Positions 1 to 7,311 of a stretch of DNA of 15,126 nucleotides are shown here, piece by piece. This DNA comes from a bacterium (GTDB lineage Bacteria > Gemmatimonadota > Gemmatimonadetes > Gemmatimonadales > Gemmatimonadaceae). The first letter of the stretch is position 1. Each line of letters starts with the position of its first letter. The notes under the pieces were generated by a model. That model ran no database searches, was not told the origin of the DNA, and saw nothing but the letters and a program-made list of their open reading frames with translations. The stretch lies in assembly GCA_021802745.1 (NCBI GenBank), contig JAJZRK010000063.1, positions 1 to 15,126 of the forward strand. Direction: 5' to 3'. The position numbers were made by a program, and so were the translations under genes.

Positions 1-1
1 C

Positions 2-2389
2 GTGATTCGTCGTGTCGCCGTTGTCCACGGCGGCAATCGCGCCGCCGCCGCGCAGCGTGAAGCGCACGAGGGTGTTCCCTCCCGAGCGCACCAGGAGGCC
101 CTTCGCGTCCACCACGCGCACCGTCACGAAGGCGAGGTCCTGCCCGTCGGCACGAATGATCGGACGGTCCACGCGCAGTTCCAGCTTCGCGGGAGCGTCC
201 GTCGTTTCAACACGATCCTCCGTCACCACCTTGCCGCCGCGCATCGCCACCGCGCGCAGTGTTCCCGGCGTGTACGGCACCTGCCAGGCGAGATGGAAAT
301 CCTTCACGCCACGCCATGTGCGCATGCCGAGCGACTTCCCGTTCAGGAACAACTCCACCGAATCGGCGTTGGTGTACGCCCAGACGGGGATCGGCTTCCC
401 CGCATACTCCGCGGGCCAGTTCCAGTGCGGCAGCAGGTGCACCATCGCGTCGCGGCGCCACTGACTCTGGTAGAGATAGAAGCGGTCCTTCGGGAAGCCC
501 GTCAGGTCCACGATGCCGAACGACGAACTGCGATTGGGCCAGCCAAACGGCGTCGGTTCGCCAATGTAGTCGAGGCCGGTCCAGACAAACTCCCCGGCCA
601 TCCACGGCGCGCCGCGCAGCGCGTTGAACTGCACCTCGGCGCTGTTTCCCCACGGCGGGCCCTCGAAGTCGTACGACGTCACGTGGTTATTGAGCCGGTT
701 GACGACGGTCGGCACGCCGTCCTTCAGCACGAGGTTGTACTGGTCGCGCGAGCTGTAGTCGGACGACGTCTCGGAGCCGTACGTCAGCATGCCGCGCACG
801 CGCGCATAGCTGCCGAGGTTGTAGTTCACGCCAAACAGGTCGAGCGGCTTGGCGAAGCCCGTTCGCAGCGCCGGCGCGGGGTCGTTCATCGCCGAGGTCA
901 CGAAGCGCGTGGGGTCCTCGTCGCGCACGAAGCCGGCGAGGCGCGTCGCCATCGCCTGGGCGTGCAGGCTGTCGCTCTGCTCCTCGATCTCGTTGCCGAT
1001 GGACCACATTACCACGCTCGGGTGGTTGCGGTCGCGGCGCACCATGTCGCGCGTGTCGCGCTCGCTCCACGCGTCGAAGAACTCGCCGTAGCCGAAGGTG
1101 GTCTTTTTCTTCTTCCACTCGTCGAACACCTCGTCCATCACCACGAAGCCCAGGCGATCGGCGATGTCGAGCAGGGCCGGCGCCGGCGGGTTGTGGCTCG
1201 TGCGAATGGCGTTCACTCCCATCTGCTTCATGATCTCGAGCTGGCGCTCGATGCCGCGGTCGAAGGCCGCCGCGCCAAGCGGGCCGAGGTCGTGGTGCAG
1301 GCAGACCCCCTGCAGCGGGACCTTCCTGCCGTTCAGGATGAAGCCGCTGTCGGGCGAGAACGCGACCGTGCGGATGCCGTACTTCACGCGCTCCGCGTCC
1401 ACCACGCGCCCCGCCACGCGCACGAGCGCCTCGACTTCATACAGGTACGGGTCGCTCACCGACCAGCGGTGCGGGGAGGGTACGCTCAGCGCGAGTTCGG
1501 CGCGTCCGTTGGCTCCCACGCCCACCGACACTGGCGCGCGCGAGGCGGCCACCACCGTTCCCGTCGCGTCGCGCACGTTGACCTCGGTGCGCACGTCCAC
1601 GGGCGACGCCCCGTCATTGCGCACATCGAGGCGCACCGAAAGATCGCCGTGCGCGCCGCTGACGGCGGTGGTGCGTACCACCGTGCCCCACTGGTCAATG
1701 CGCACCGGATCGGTGACCGTGAGCCAGACGTGCCGGTAGATCCCCGCTCCCGAGTACCAGCGCGACGATGGCTGCTTCACCTGCACGCGCACCGCCACCA
1801 CGTTGGGAGTCCCGGCGGGCTTGAGCTGCGGCGTCGCGTCGTACACGAACGTCGAGTAGCCGTACGGGCGCACGCCGAGCGACTGGCCGTTGAGCCAGAC
1901 CTCGGAGTTCATGTACGCCCCCTCGAACTCGAGGAAGACGCGCTTGCCCTCGGTGCTCGCCGGCAGCGTGAAGGTCTTGCGGTACCAGCCGATGCCGCCG
2001 TCGAGGTATCCGTTGCCGGAGCCGCCGGGGCTCCGCGCGTCGAACGGCCCTTCGGTGACGTCGGGCTGGCGCAGCATCCAGTTCTCCGGCGCATGGCCGC
2101 CCAGCGCCGTGGCACGATCGCCCTTGCCGCGGATCATCCAGTCGTGCGGCAGGTCCACGCGCTCCCAATCGGTGTCGTCGAGGCCGTGCAACTGGCCGCT
2201 CGCTACCTCGCCGCCTTTGAAGCGCCAGTCGAAGTCGAACAGCGTGCGCTGACGGGGGCTGGTTTCGGCGAGCCGCACCACTACGGGGGCGACCGCGACG
2301 CCGTCCGCGGAACGGGTGTGAGTGAGTGGAGTCGCTGGCCAGAGGAGGAGCGCCAGGCCCGCTATGCGGGAGGAACGAAATTCGCGCAT
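2..2389 (-). CDS. Secreted GH2-family beta-galactosidase-type glycosidase (C-terminus beyond window)
   Basis: Retaining exo-glycosidase, most likely a beta-galactosidase acting on oligosaccharides outside the cytoplasm. I translated 796 codons with no stop before the left edge. Residues 1-27 look like a hydrophobic signal peptide. Roughly 45-225 is the GH2 jelly-roll (WYRKTF at 135-140, VWLNGQSLG at 164-172), 230-345 an Ig-like domain, and 346-630 the TIM barrel with LNGRKVPLQGV and IRTSHNPP. Glu467 in SIGNEIEE is the expected acid/base and Glu540 in YGSETSS the expected nucleophile. About 640-700 (PVWAYTNADSVELFLNGKSLG region) resembles the DUF4982-type domain seen in this GH2 subgroup, followed by the start of another beta domain that is cut off. 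The ATG at 2389 is the only likely start, since an in-frame TAG lies two codons upstream. There is no Shine-Dalgarno sequence. It is divergent from the TRAP operon. The exact glycosidic substrate cannot be read from sequence; beta-glucuronidase or beta-mannosidase are less likely. Confidence 0.93.
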   Translation of the reverse strand, partial: MREFRSSRIAGLALLLWPATPLTHTRSADGVAVAPVVVRLAETSPRQRTLFDFDWRFKGGEVASGQLHGLDDTDWERVDLPHDWMIRGKGDRATALGGHAPENWMLRQPDVTEGPFDARSPGGSGNGYLDGGIGWYRKTFTLPASTEGKRVFLEFEGAYMNSEVWLNGQSLGVRPYGYSTFVYDATPQLKPAGTPNVVAVRVQVKQPSSRWYSGAGIYRHVWLTVTDPVRIDQWGTVVRTTAVSGAHGDLSVRLDVRNDGASPVDVRTEVNVRDATGTVVAASRAPVSVGVGANGRAELALSVPSPHRWSVSDPYLYEVEALVRVAGRVVDAERVKYGIRTVAFSPDSGFILNGRKVPLQGVCLHHDLGPLGAAAFDRGIERQLEIMKQMGVNAIRTSHNPPAPALLDIADRLGFVVMDEVFDEWKKKKTTFGYGEFFDAWSERDTRDMVRRDRNHPSVVMWSIGNEIEEQSDSLHAQAMATRLAGFVRDEDPTRFVTSAMNDPAPALRTGFAKPLDLFGVNYNLGSYARVRGMLTYGSETSSDYSSRDQYNLVLKDGVPTVVNRLNNHVTSYDFEGPPWGNSAEVQFNALRGAPWMAGEFVWTGLDYIGEPTPFGWPNRSSSFGIVDLTGFPKDRFYLYQSQWRRDAMVHLLPHWNWPAEYAGKPIPVWAYTNADSVELFLNGKSLGMRTWRGVKDFHLAWQVPYTPGTLRAVAMRGGKVVTEDRVETTDAPAKLELRVDRPIIRADGQDLAFVTVRVVDAKGLLVRSGGNTLVRFTLRGGGAIAAVDNGDTTNH

Positions 2390-2593
2390 AAACTATTCTA
2401 AGAAAAGGAGATGCTCACCGCGAACGCCTGAATCCCAGAGGGGTAATAGTTCGTATTGTCATCAATGCGGCACTTTCGTGTCGTCTGCGTAAATGATCGG
2501 TCCCACTCTGTCGTTTTCCGCCGTCAAGGGTCGCATTGACCGCCGCATCTCGACATACTTAAAGGCCGTAGCCAAATCCACGGCTGGAGACGC
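2390..2593. promoter_or_regulatory. Divergent control region between glycosidase and TRAP operon
   Basis: This 204-bp gap is visibly more AT-rich than its flanks and must hold promoters for both directions. On the plus strand TTGACC (2536-2541) is a good -35 match, followed after about 16 nt by the AT-rich stretch CTTAAA (2558-2563), a weak -10. This would give a short leader containing GGAGA at 2586-2590 before tatT. On the minus strand TAGAAT (complement of 2395-2400) matches the -10 consensus at five of six bases and lies only 5 nt from the glycosidase ATG. No convincing operator or riboswitch is seen. These are consensus-matching guesses, not proven sites. Confidence 0.35.
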
Positions 2594-3517
2594 ATGCACG
2601 CGATGTTCCGATCCCCCCTCCGCGCGGCCGCGCTGGCTGGAATGGTCCTGACCCTGTCAGGGTGCTCCATCAAGCGCATGGCCATCAACTCGTTGGGAGA
2701 TGCCCTGTCGTCGGGGAGCTCCTCGACGTTTGCCAAGGATGACGATCCGGAACTCGTTCGCGACGCCATTCCCTTTGCCCTCAAATCCATCGAGGCGCTG
2801 ATTGACGCCTCGCCGCGGCACCGGGGCCTGCTCCTGGCGGCGGCGAGCGGATTCACGCAGTACGGCTACGCCTTCATCCAGCAGGAAGCCGACTTCACCG
2901 AGGCGCAGGATCTCGACCGTGCCACGCAGATGCGCCAGCGTGCCAAGCGATTCTACCTGCGCGCCGCCGATTACGGGCTGCGCGGCCTCGAGGTGGACAT
3001 CCCCGGCTTCCGCGACCGGCTCCTCAACGACGCCGACGCGGCGCTCGCCAAGACGACGAAGCAGCAGGTCCCCCTGCTCTACTGGACCGGGGCGGCGTGG
3101 GCGGCGGCACTCGCCATTGACGTGAATGACGAGGAGCTGGCGATCCGGCAGACGGCGATTGAAAAGATGATGCAGCACGCCCTGGTGCTCGACGAGACGT
3201 TCGAGCAGGGCGCGCTGCACGATTTCTTCATCACGTGGGAAGCGGCGCACGCCAGCGCCGGCGGGTCGGTGGCCAAGGCCCGCGAACACTTTGCGCGGGC
3301 GACGCAGCTCGCCGACGGTCGGCGCGCCGCGCCGTTCGTCGGCATGGCCGAGGCGGTGTCCATCACCGAGAACAACCGCAAGGAATTCGAGGCCCTGCTC
3401 AAGCAGGCGCTGGCGGTGGACATCAACAAGGCTCCTGAACAGCGGCTGGCCAATGTCATCAACCAGCGGCGCGCCCGCTGGCTGCTCAGCCGCATTGACG
3501 ACCTGTTCGTCAACTAA
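2594..3517 (+). CDS. tatT: TRAP transporter TatT-family lipoprotein (T component)
   Basis: Periplasmic helical lipoprotein that partners the solute-binding protein of a TPR-protein-associated TRAP transporter (TPAT). The 307-aa product has a lipoprotein signal peptide with lipobox LSGC, so Cys24 would be lipidated after cleavage. The rest is almost entirely amphipathic helix (for example residues 55-120 and 150-240), as expected for the TPR-like TatT fold described from Treponema pallidum Tp0956. Its length also fits that family. GGAGA at 2586-2590 is 3 nt from the ATG at 2594 and 12 nt from a second ATG at 2603; either start keeps the signal peptide. It is the first gene of a compact operon: dctP begins 12 nt downstream. 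The tatT-tatP-permease order matches the treponemal locus, which strongly supports the assignment. Confidence 0.9.
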   Translation: MHAMFRSPLRAAALAGMVLTLSGCSIKRMAINSLGDALSSGSSSTFAKDDDPELVRDAIPFALKSIEALIDASPRHRGLLLAAASGFTQYGYAFIQQEADFTEAQDLDRATQMRQRAKRFYLRAADYGLRGLEVDIPGFRDRLLNDADAALAKTTKQQVPLLYWTGAAWAAALAIDVNDEELAIRQTAIEKMMQHALVLDETFEQGALHDFFITWEAAHASAGGSVAKAREHFARATQLADGRRAAPFVGMAEAVSITENNRKEFEALLKQALAVDINKAPEQRLANVINQRRARWLLSRIDDLFVN

Positions 3518-3529
3518 CCAGACCACTCA

Positions 3530-4555
3530 ATGATTCGCACATACCGGCCCCTCCTCTTCATCCTTGCCCTCCTCACCGCCGTCGCCCTGCCGCTCCACGC
3601 GCAGGCGCCGGTGACGGTGAAGATGGCCACTCTCGTTCCCGAAAACTCCTCCTGGTTCCTGGTGCTCAAGGAAGTCGCCGCCGACTGGAACAGGATCTCC
3701 GGCGGCAAGGTGCGGGTGCTCCTGTATCCGGGCGGGCGCCAGGGCGACGATCCCGATGTGGTGCGCAAGATGAACCTTGGCACCCTCAACGCCGGCGTGC
3801 TCACCTCGGCGGGCCTTGGCGAGATTGACCGCAGCGTGTACGCGCTCAGCATCCCGATGGCCTTCGCCGACTACGACGAGGTCTACGCGGTGCTCGAGAA
3901 GATGCGCCCGAAGATGGAGGCGCAGTTCGCGGCCAAGGGCTTCATGGTGCTCAACTGGGCCGATGGCGGCTGGAACCACTACTTCACGAAGTCGCCGGCG
4001 GCCACGCCGGAGGAGATGAAGAAGCTCAAGATGTTCAGCTGGGCCGGCGACCCGAAGGCGACGGAGGCGTGGAAGAAGATGGGCTTCGACCCGCGCCCCG
4101 CGCCGTCCACCGAACTCGTCACCGGACTCCAGACCGGGCTGTTCGAATGCTTCCTCGCCCCGCCCCAGGTGGCGCTCATCACGCGCTACTACGAGCAGGC
4201 GAAGTACATGACCGACATGCGCTGGCAGATCCTGATGGGGGCCACGGTCATCCGGAAGGAAACGTGGGAGCGCATTCCCGCCGACCTGCGCCCGAAGCTG
4301 CTCGACGCGGCGCGCTCGGCCGGTGCCAAGCTCCAGCAGTCCATTTCGCGGAGCCAGCAGCGCGACGTGGACGCGATGAAGCGGGCGGGGCTCACCGTCG
4401 TCCCGGTGGATGCGCGCACGCGTGACGCCTGGCGTCGCGCCGCCGAATCGGCGTATTCGCTGATTCGCACCTCCGTCGTTCCGACCGATGCCTTCGACGA
4501 CGCGATGCGCTATCGCGACGAATACCGGCGGCAGAAAGGCGTGTCGAAGCGGTGA
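3530..4555 (+). CDS. dctP: TRAP transporter periplasmic solute-binding protein (DctP/TatP)
   Basis: Captures the substrate in the periplasm and delivers it to the DctQM permease. The 341-aa product starts with a clear signal peptide ending LPLHAQA (cleavage near residue 26). The mature protein has the DctP/TAXI-like pattern: VKMATLVPENSSW at the N-terminus, a GGKVRVLLYPGG strand-turn, then KMNLGTLNAGVLTSAGLG and the long linking helices typical of TRAP binding proteins. Length is normal. It lies 12 nt after tatT and overlaps the permease start by 4 nt (GTGA), so translation of the two is probably coupled. There is no strong Shine-Dalgarno at its own ATG, which suggests coupling to tatT as well. 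The bound substrate cannot be deduced: family members bind organic acids, and for treponemal TatP a hydrophobic ligand has been proposed. Confidence 0.93.
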   Translation: MIRTYRPLLFILALLTAVALPLHAQAPVTVKMATLVPENSSWFLVLKEVAADWNRISGGKVRVLLYPGGRQGDDPDVVRKMNLGTLNAGVLTSAGLGEIDRSVYALSIPMAFADYDEVYAVLEKMRPKMEAQFAAKGFMVLNWADGGWNHYFTKSPAATPEEMKKLKMFSWAGDPKATEAWKKMGFDPRPAPSTELVTGLQTGLFECFLAPPQVALITRYYEQAKYMTDMRWQILMGATVIRKETWERIPADLRPKLLDAARSAGAKLQQSISRSQQRDVDAMKRAGLTVVPVDARTRDAWRRAAESAYSLIRTSVVPTDAFDDAMRYRDEYRRQKGVSKR

Positions 4556-6375
4556 ACCGGCTCGCGACGGCGTTCAAGCGCACCGAACAGGGAATCCTCG
4601 TCGTCACCCTCGCGCTGGCGACGATCCTCCCGCTGATTGACATGGTGGGCCGCCCGCTGGGCGGCTTCCACCTGGTCGCGACATCGGAGTACGTGCAGCA
4701 GCTCACGCTCTGGCTGGCCTTCGTGGGGGCGATGGCCGCCACGAGCCAGGCCAAGCACCTGACGCTCTCGACCTCGGAGTTCTTCGGCGAAGGGGTGTGG
4801 CGGCAGATCTCGCGCCTCATTTCGTATGCCGTGGCCGCCGCCGTGGTCGGCATTCTCGCCTACGCGAGCGCGCAGGTCGTGGCCGCCAACCGGCTGGAAC
4901 CCAAGATCCTGCCAATCGGGATTCCGGAGTGGGTGAGCGAGATCATCATGCCGATCGCGATGGGCGTGATGGCGATGCAGTTCATCTGGAATTCGTCGGA
5001 CAAGTGGTGGGGACGCGCCGTCGCGCTCGCATCCGTGGGCGGTGCGTTCGCGCTCGGGCTGCTCTCGCCCGAGCACGCCCAGCACCTGTGGCCGCTCGCG
5101 CTGCTCGTGGTGCTGGCTGCGCTGCTTGGCGCGCCGGTCTTCGTGGCGATGGGCGGCGTGGCACTCGTGCTCTTCTTCGCCGAGGGGACGCCAGTCGCCG
5201 CCGTCTCGGCGGAAGTCTACCGGCTGGTCGACTCACCCACGCTCCCCGCCATTCCCCTGCTCACGGCGGCGGGCTACGTGCTCGCCGAGAGCGCCGCCGC
5301 CGAGCGGCTGGTGCGGTTCTTCCGCGCCGTCTTCGGCTGGATGCCCGGCGGCATCGCCGTGATGGTGGCGGCCGTCTGTGCGCTCTTCACGACCTTCACC
5401 GGCGGCTCGGGCGTGACGATCATCGCGCTTGGCGGGCTCGTATATCCAATCCTCCGCAAGGACGGCTACTCCGAGGGCTTCTCGCTCGGCCTCGTCACCG
5501 CCGCCGGCTCGCTCGGCCTGCTCTTTCCGCCCAGCCTTCCGGTGATCCTGTACAGCGTCGTCGCCAGTTCGCGCGAGGCGTCGGTGCCGGCCGACCAGCT
5601 ATACCTCGCCGGCCTGCTCCCCGGGCTCCTGCTCGTCGTGCTGACGGCGATCTACGGCATCGTGGTCGGGCGCCGCGTGGCCCGGGCCAGGCAGGAGTTC
5701 TCGTGGCGCGAAGTCGGCGCATCGGCGTGGCACGCCAAGTGGGAGTTGCTCCTCCCGGTGGTGATCATCGCGCTCTTCGTCACCGGCACGGCGACGATGC
5801 TCGAGACGGCGGCCGCCGCGCTGGCGTACACGGTCATCATCGAGTGCTTCGTGACGCGCGACATCAAGATCTTCTCGGCCCTGCCCGAGGTGCTGCTCAA
5901 GGCGGCGGCGCTCATGGGCGCCGTGCTGATCTTGCTCTCGGTCGCGATGGGGCTGACGAACTATCTCGTGGACGCGATGATCCCCGACGCGATCCTCGCG
6001 TGGGTGCAGGCGCACATCGAGTCGCGCGTGGTCTTCCTGCTCGCGCTCAATGTGCTGCTGCTGATCCTCGGCAGCGTGCTCGAGATCTATTCGGCGATCA
6101 TCATCCTCGCGCCGCTCATCGCGCCGATGGGAACGGCGTTCGGCATCGACCCCGTGCACCTCGGCGTGATCTTCCTCGCCAACCTCGAGATGGGGTTCCT
6201 TCTGCCGCCCGTGGGGCTGAACCTCTTCCTGAGCTCGTCGCGCTTCAACCAGCCGCTGACGAAACTGTACCGGCATGTGGTCCCCTTCCTCATCATCACC
6301 GGCATCGGCGTACTGCTCATCACGTACCTGCCGTGGATGAGTCTGGGAGTGCTGGAAATGGTCGGGAAGAGATAG
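4552..6375 (+). CDS. dctQM: Fused TRAP transporter permease DctQ-DctM
   Basis: Membrane part of the TRAP transporter, which couples sodium or proton inflow to solute uptake. The 607-aa protein fuses the small DctQ subunit (about residues 1-170, four or five hydrophobic helices, containing LIDMVGRPL and QQLTLWLAFVGA) to the large DctM subunit (about 175-607). DctM features visible are FTTFTGGSGVTIIALGG followed by YPILRKDGYSEGFSLGLVTA and the LGLLFPPSLPVILYS hairpin, and in the second half EMGFLLPPVGLNLFLSS. The GTG start at 4552 overlaps the dctP stop as GTGA, so there is no room for another start. The protein appears complete. The fused form is known for several TRAP systems, including the treponemal one. 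The stop codon is followed at once by the 11-nt repeat hairpin. Confidence 0.94.
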   Translation: MNRLATAFKRTEQGILVVTLALATILPLIDMVGRPLGGFHLVATSEYVQQLTLWLAFVGAMAATSQAKHLTLSTSEFFGEGVWRQISRLISYAVAAAVVGILAYASAQVVAANRLEPKILPIGIPEWVSEIIMPIAMGVMAMQFIWNSSDKWWGRAVALASVGGAFALGLLSPEHAQHLWPLALLVVLAALLGAPVFVAMGGVALVLFFAEGTPVAAVSAEVYRLVDSPTLPAIPLLTAAGYVLAESAAAERLVRFFRAVFGWMPGGIAVMVAAVCALFTTFTGGSGVTIIALGGLVYPILRKDGYSEGFSLGLVTAAGSLGLLFPPSLPVILYSVVASSREASVPADQLYLAGLLPGLLLVVLTAIYGIVVGRRVARARQEFSWREVGASAWHAKWELLLPVVIIALFVTGTATMLETAAAALAYTVIIECFVTRDIKIFSALPEVLLKAAALMGAVLILLSVAMGLTNYLVDAMIPDAILAWVQAHIESRVVFLLALNVLLLILGSVLEIYSAIIILAPLIAPMGTAFGIDPVHLGVIFLANLEMGFLLPPVGLNLFLSSSRFNQPLTKLYRHVVPFLIITGIGVLLITYLPWMSLGVLEMVGKR

Positions 6376-6517
6376 GCAACAGAGAGAGAGACAACAGAGA
6401 GACAACAGAGAGACAACAGAAAGACAACAGAGACAACAGGGGCGGTGCCCGGGGTGCGCAAGGCTCGCTCTGTTGTCTCTCTGTTGTCTCTCTGTTGTCT
6501 CTCTGTTGTTTCTCTGT
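6376..6517. repeat. Long inverted repeat made of 11-nt GACAACAGAGA units
   Basis: Read directly from the sequence. The left half has six CAACAG cores starting at 6377, 6392, 6403, 6414, 6425 and 6434, with the central ones 11 nt apart. The right half has four CTGTTG cores starting at 6470, 6481, 6492 and 6503, all 11 nt apart. Pairing 6385-6432 with 6468-6515 gives a 48-position stem: 46 Watson-Crick pairs, one G.U (6390/6510) and one A.C mismatch (6421/6479). The 35-nt loop (6433-6467) contains its own small hairpin, GGGC-GGT-GCCC at 6440-6450. The stretch 6376-6445 has no T and 6462-6517 has no A. It starts right after the dctQM stop, so an RNA of the operon would end in, or run through, this stem. 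No U-run follows, so it is not a classical intrinsic terminator. It could be a processing or stability element, a dispersed genomic repeat, or less likely an assembly fold-back. Confidence 0.93.
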
Positions 6518-6674
6518 AATCAGTCTCTCGTACTGTATCTAGGGCCTTTCCCTACTGCGGCCTCCCCGGCGGTATCGCAGAATTTCAGTACGGGTCCGGC
6601 GTTTCCCGCTGTTCCAGCGCGCATGCGCGCGCCCGTGCGGAACGCGTCGCGGTGCCCGGCATCGGGAGGAACCT

Positions 6675-7280
6675 ATGTCGATTCGTTCAGTGTTCATGGC
6701 CCTCGCCGCGTTGGTCGCGGCAGTCCCGGCCACCCTCCGCGCCCAGGAGGAGGACATTGACTTTGCCACCGCGCGCCGTGAGTTCGTCGCCGGCCAGCCG
6801 CGGGCTGCGGCGAACTCGGTGCTGATGGCCAGCCTGGGAGTGCGCCAGCAGGTGGGACGGTGCCGCGACGAGACGGTCGGCACGGACCTCCTGAATGCGG
6901 AGAGCAACCTCGAGAAGCTCGCCACCGGCCTGCGCAACGGCACCGTCAAGGACGTCAAGACGCTCGACGAGCAGTTCGCGAAGATTGACCGCGCCCTCGC
7001 CCATCACCACCTGCTGCTCGTGAAGGACGTGTTCAAGCGTCCGCGCGCCGACAACATTCCGACGTCCGCGCGCGACCTGGACCGGCTCGCGTATCACTTC
7101 GAGCGCTCGTTCACCCTGAGCGGCAAGAAGCTGAATGCCGAGCAGGCGCAGGCGGTCGCCGACGCCCGGCAGCTCGCCAAGGACATCGAGGCCACGAACG
7201 CGATTCCGGCGACGGCGAATGCCACGCTGGCGCTCATCGAGAAGCAGGTGGCGGCCACGGAGACGGCAACGGCGCCGTAG
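6675..7280 (+). CDS. Secreted helical protein of unknown function
   Basis: I do not recognise this family. The 201-aa product has a good signal peptide (charged start, hydrophobic core, cleavage likely after ATLRA at residue 23), so it should be periplasmic or outer-surface. The mature part is rich in Ala, Leu, Glu, Arg and Lys and reads as a series of amphipathic helices, with a single Cys in GRCRDET and a triple His in ALAHHHLLL. The start is well supported: GGGAGGA at 6664-6670 lies 4 nt before the ATG. It stands alone on its strand, about 160 nt after the repeat hairpin, and converges on the cation transporter 31 nt downstream. No enzyme motif is seen. Confidence 0.82.
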   Translation: MSIRSVFMALAALVAAVPATLRAQEEDIDFATARREFVAGQPRAAANSVLMASLGVRQQVGRCRDETVGTDLLNAESNLEKLATGLRNGTVKDVKTLDEQFAKIDRALAHHHLLLVKDVFKRPRADNIPTSARDLDRLAYHFERSFTLSGKKLNAEQAQAVADARQLAKDIEATNAIPATANATLALIEKQVAATETATAP

Positions 7281-7283
7281 GCG

Positions 7284-7308
7284 TCCGCGGCGCGGCAGGC
7301 CGCGCGGA
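7284..7308. terminator. Possible shared hairpin between convergent genes
   Basis: In the 31-nt gap between the converging secreted-protein and CDF genes, TCCGCG (7284-7289) plus CGGC (7293-7296) can pair with GCCG (7299-7302) plus CGCGGA (7303-7308), leaving a 3-nt bulge and a very tight turn. The position suits a two-way terminator, but there is no T-run on either strand and such GC pairing is common in DNA of this composition. Confidence 0.22.
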
Positions 7309-7311
7309 GGC

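Noticed and set aside
2..2401. A 799-codon open frame on the plus strand
   Set aside because: It is antisense to the GH2 gene; its product is a low-complexity Arg/His/Ala/Val mix with no domain, as expected opposite a GC-rich coding frame.
6385..6515. CRISPR array reading of the 11-nt repeats
   Set aside because: Units are only 11 nt, almost contiguous, inverted between halves, and there are no spacers or cas genes.
4797..6542. A 581-codon frame overlapping dctQM
   Set aside because: It is a shifted frame of the permease; the Arg-rich translation lacks membrane segments, and its end merely reads through the repeat hairpin.
6541..6553. Small hairpin AGGG-CCTTT-CCCT as operon terminator
   Set aside because: A 4-bp stem without a following T-run is too weak to call.
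6617..6630. Perfect 14-bp palindrome GCGCGCATGCGCGC
   Set aside because: Alternating GC palindromes arise easily in DNA of this composition; no second copy or other sign of a binding site was seen.
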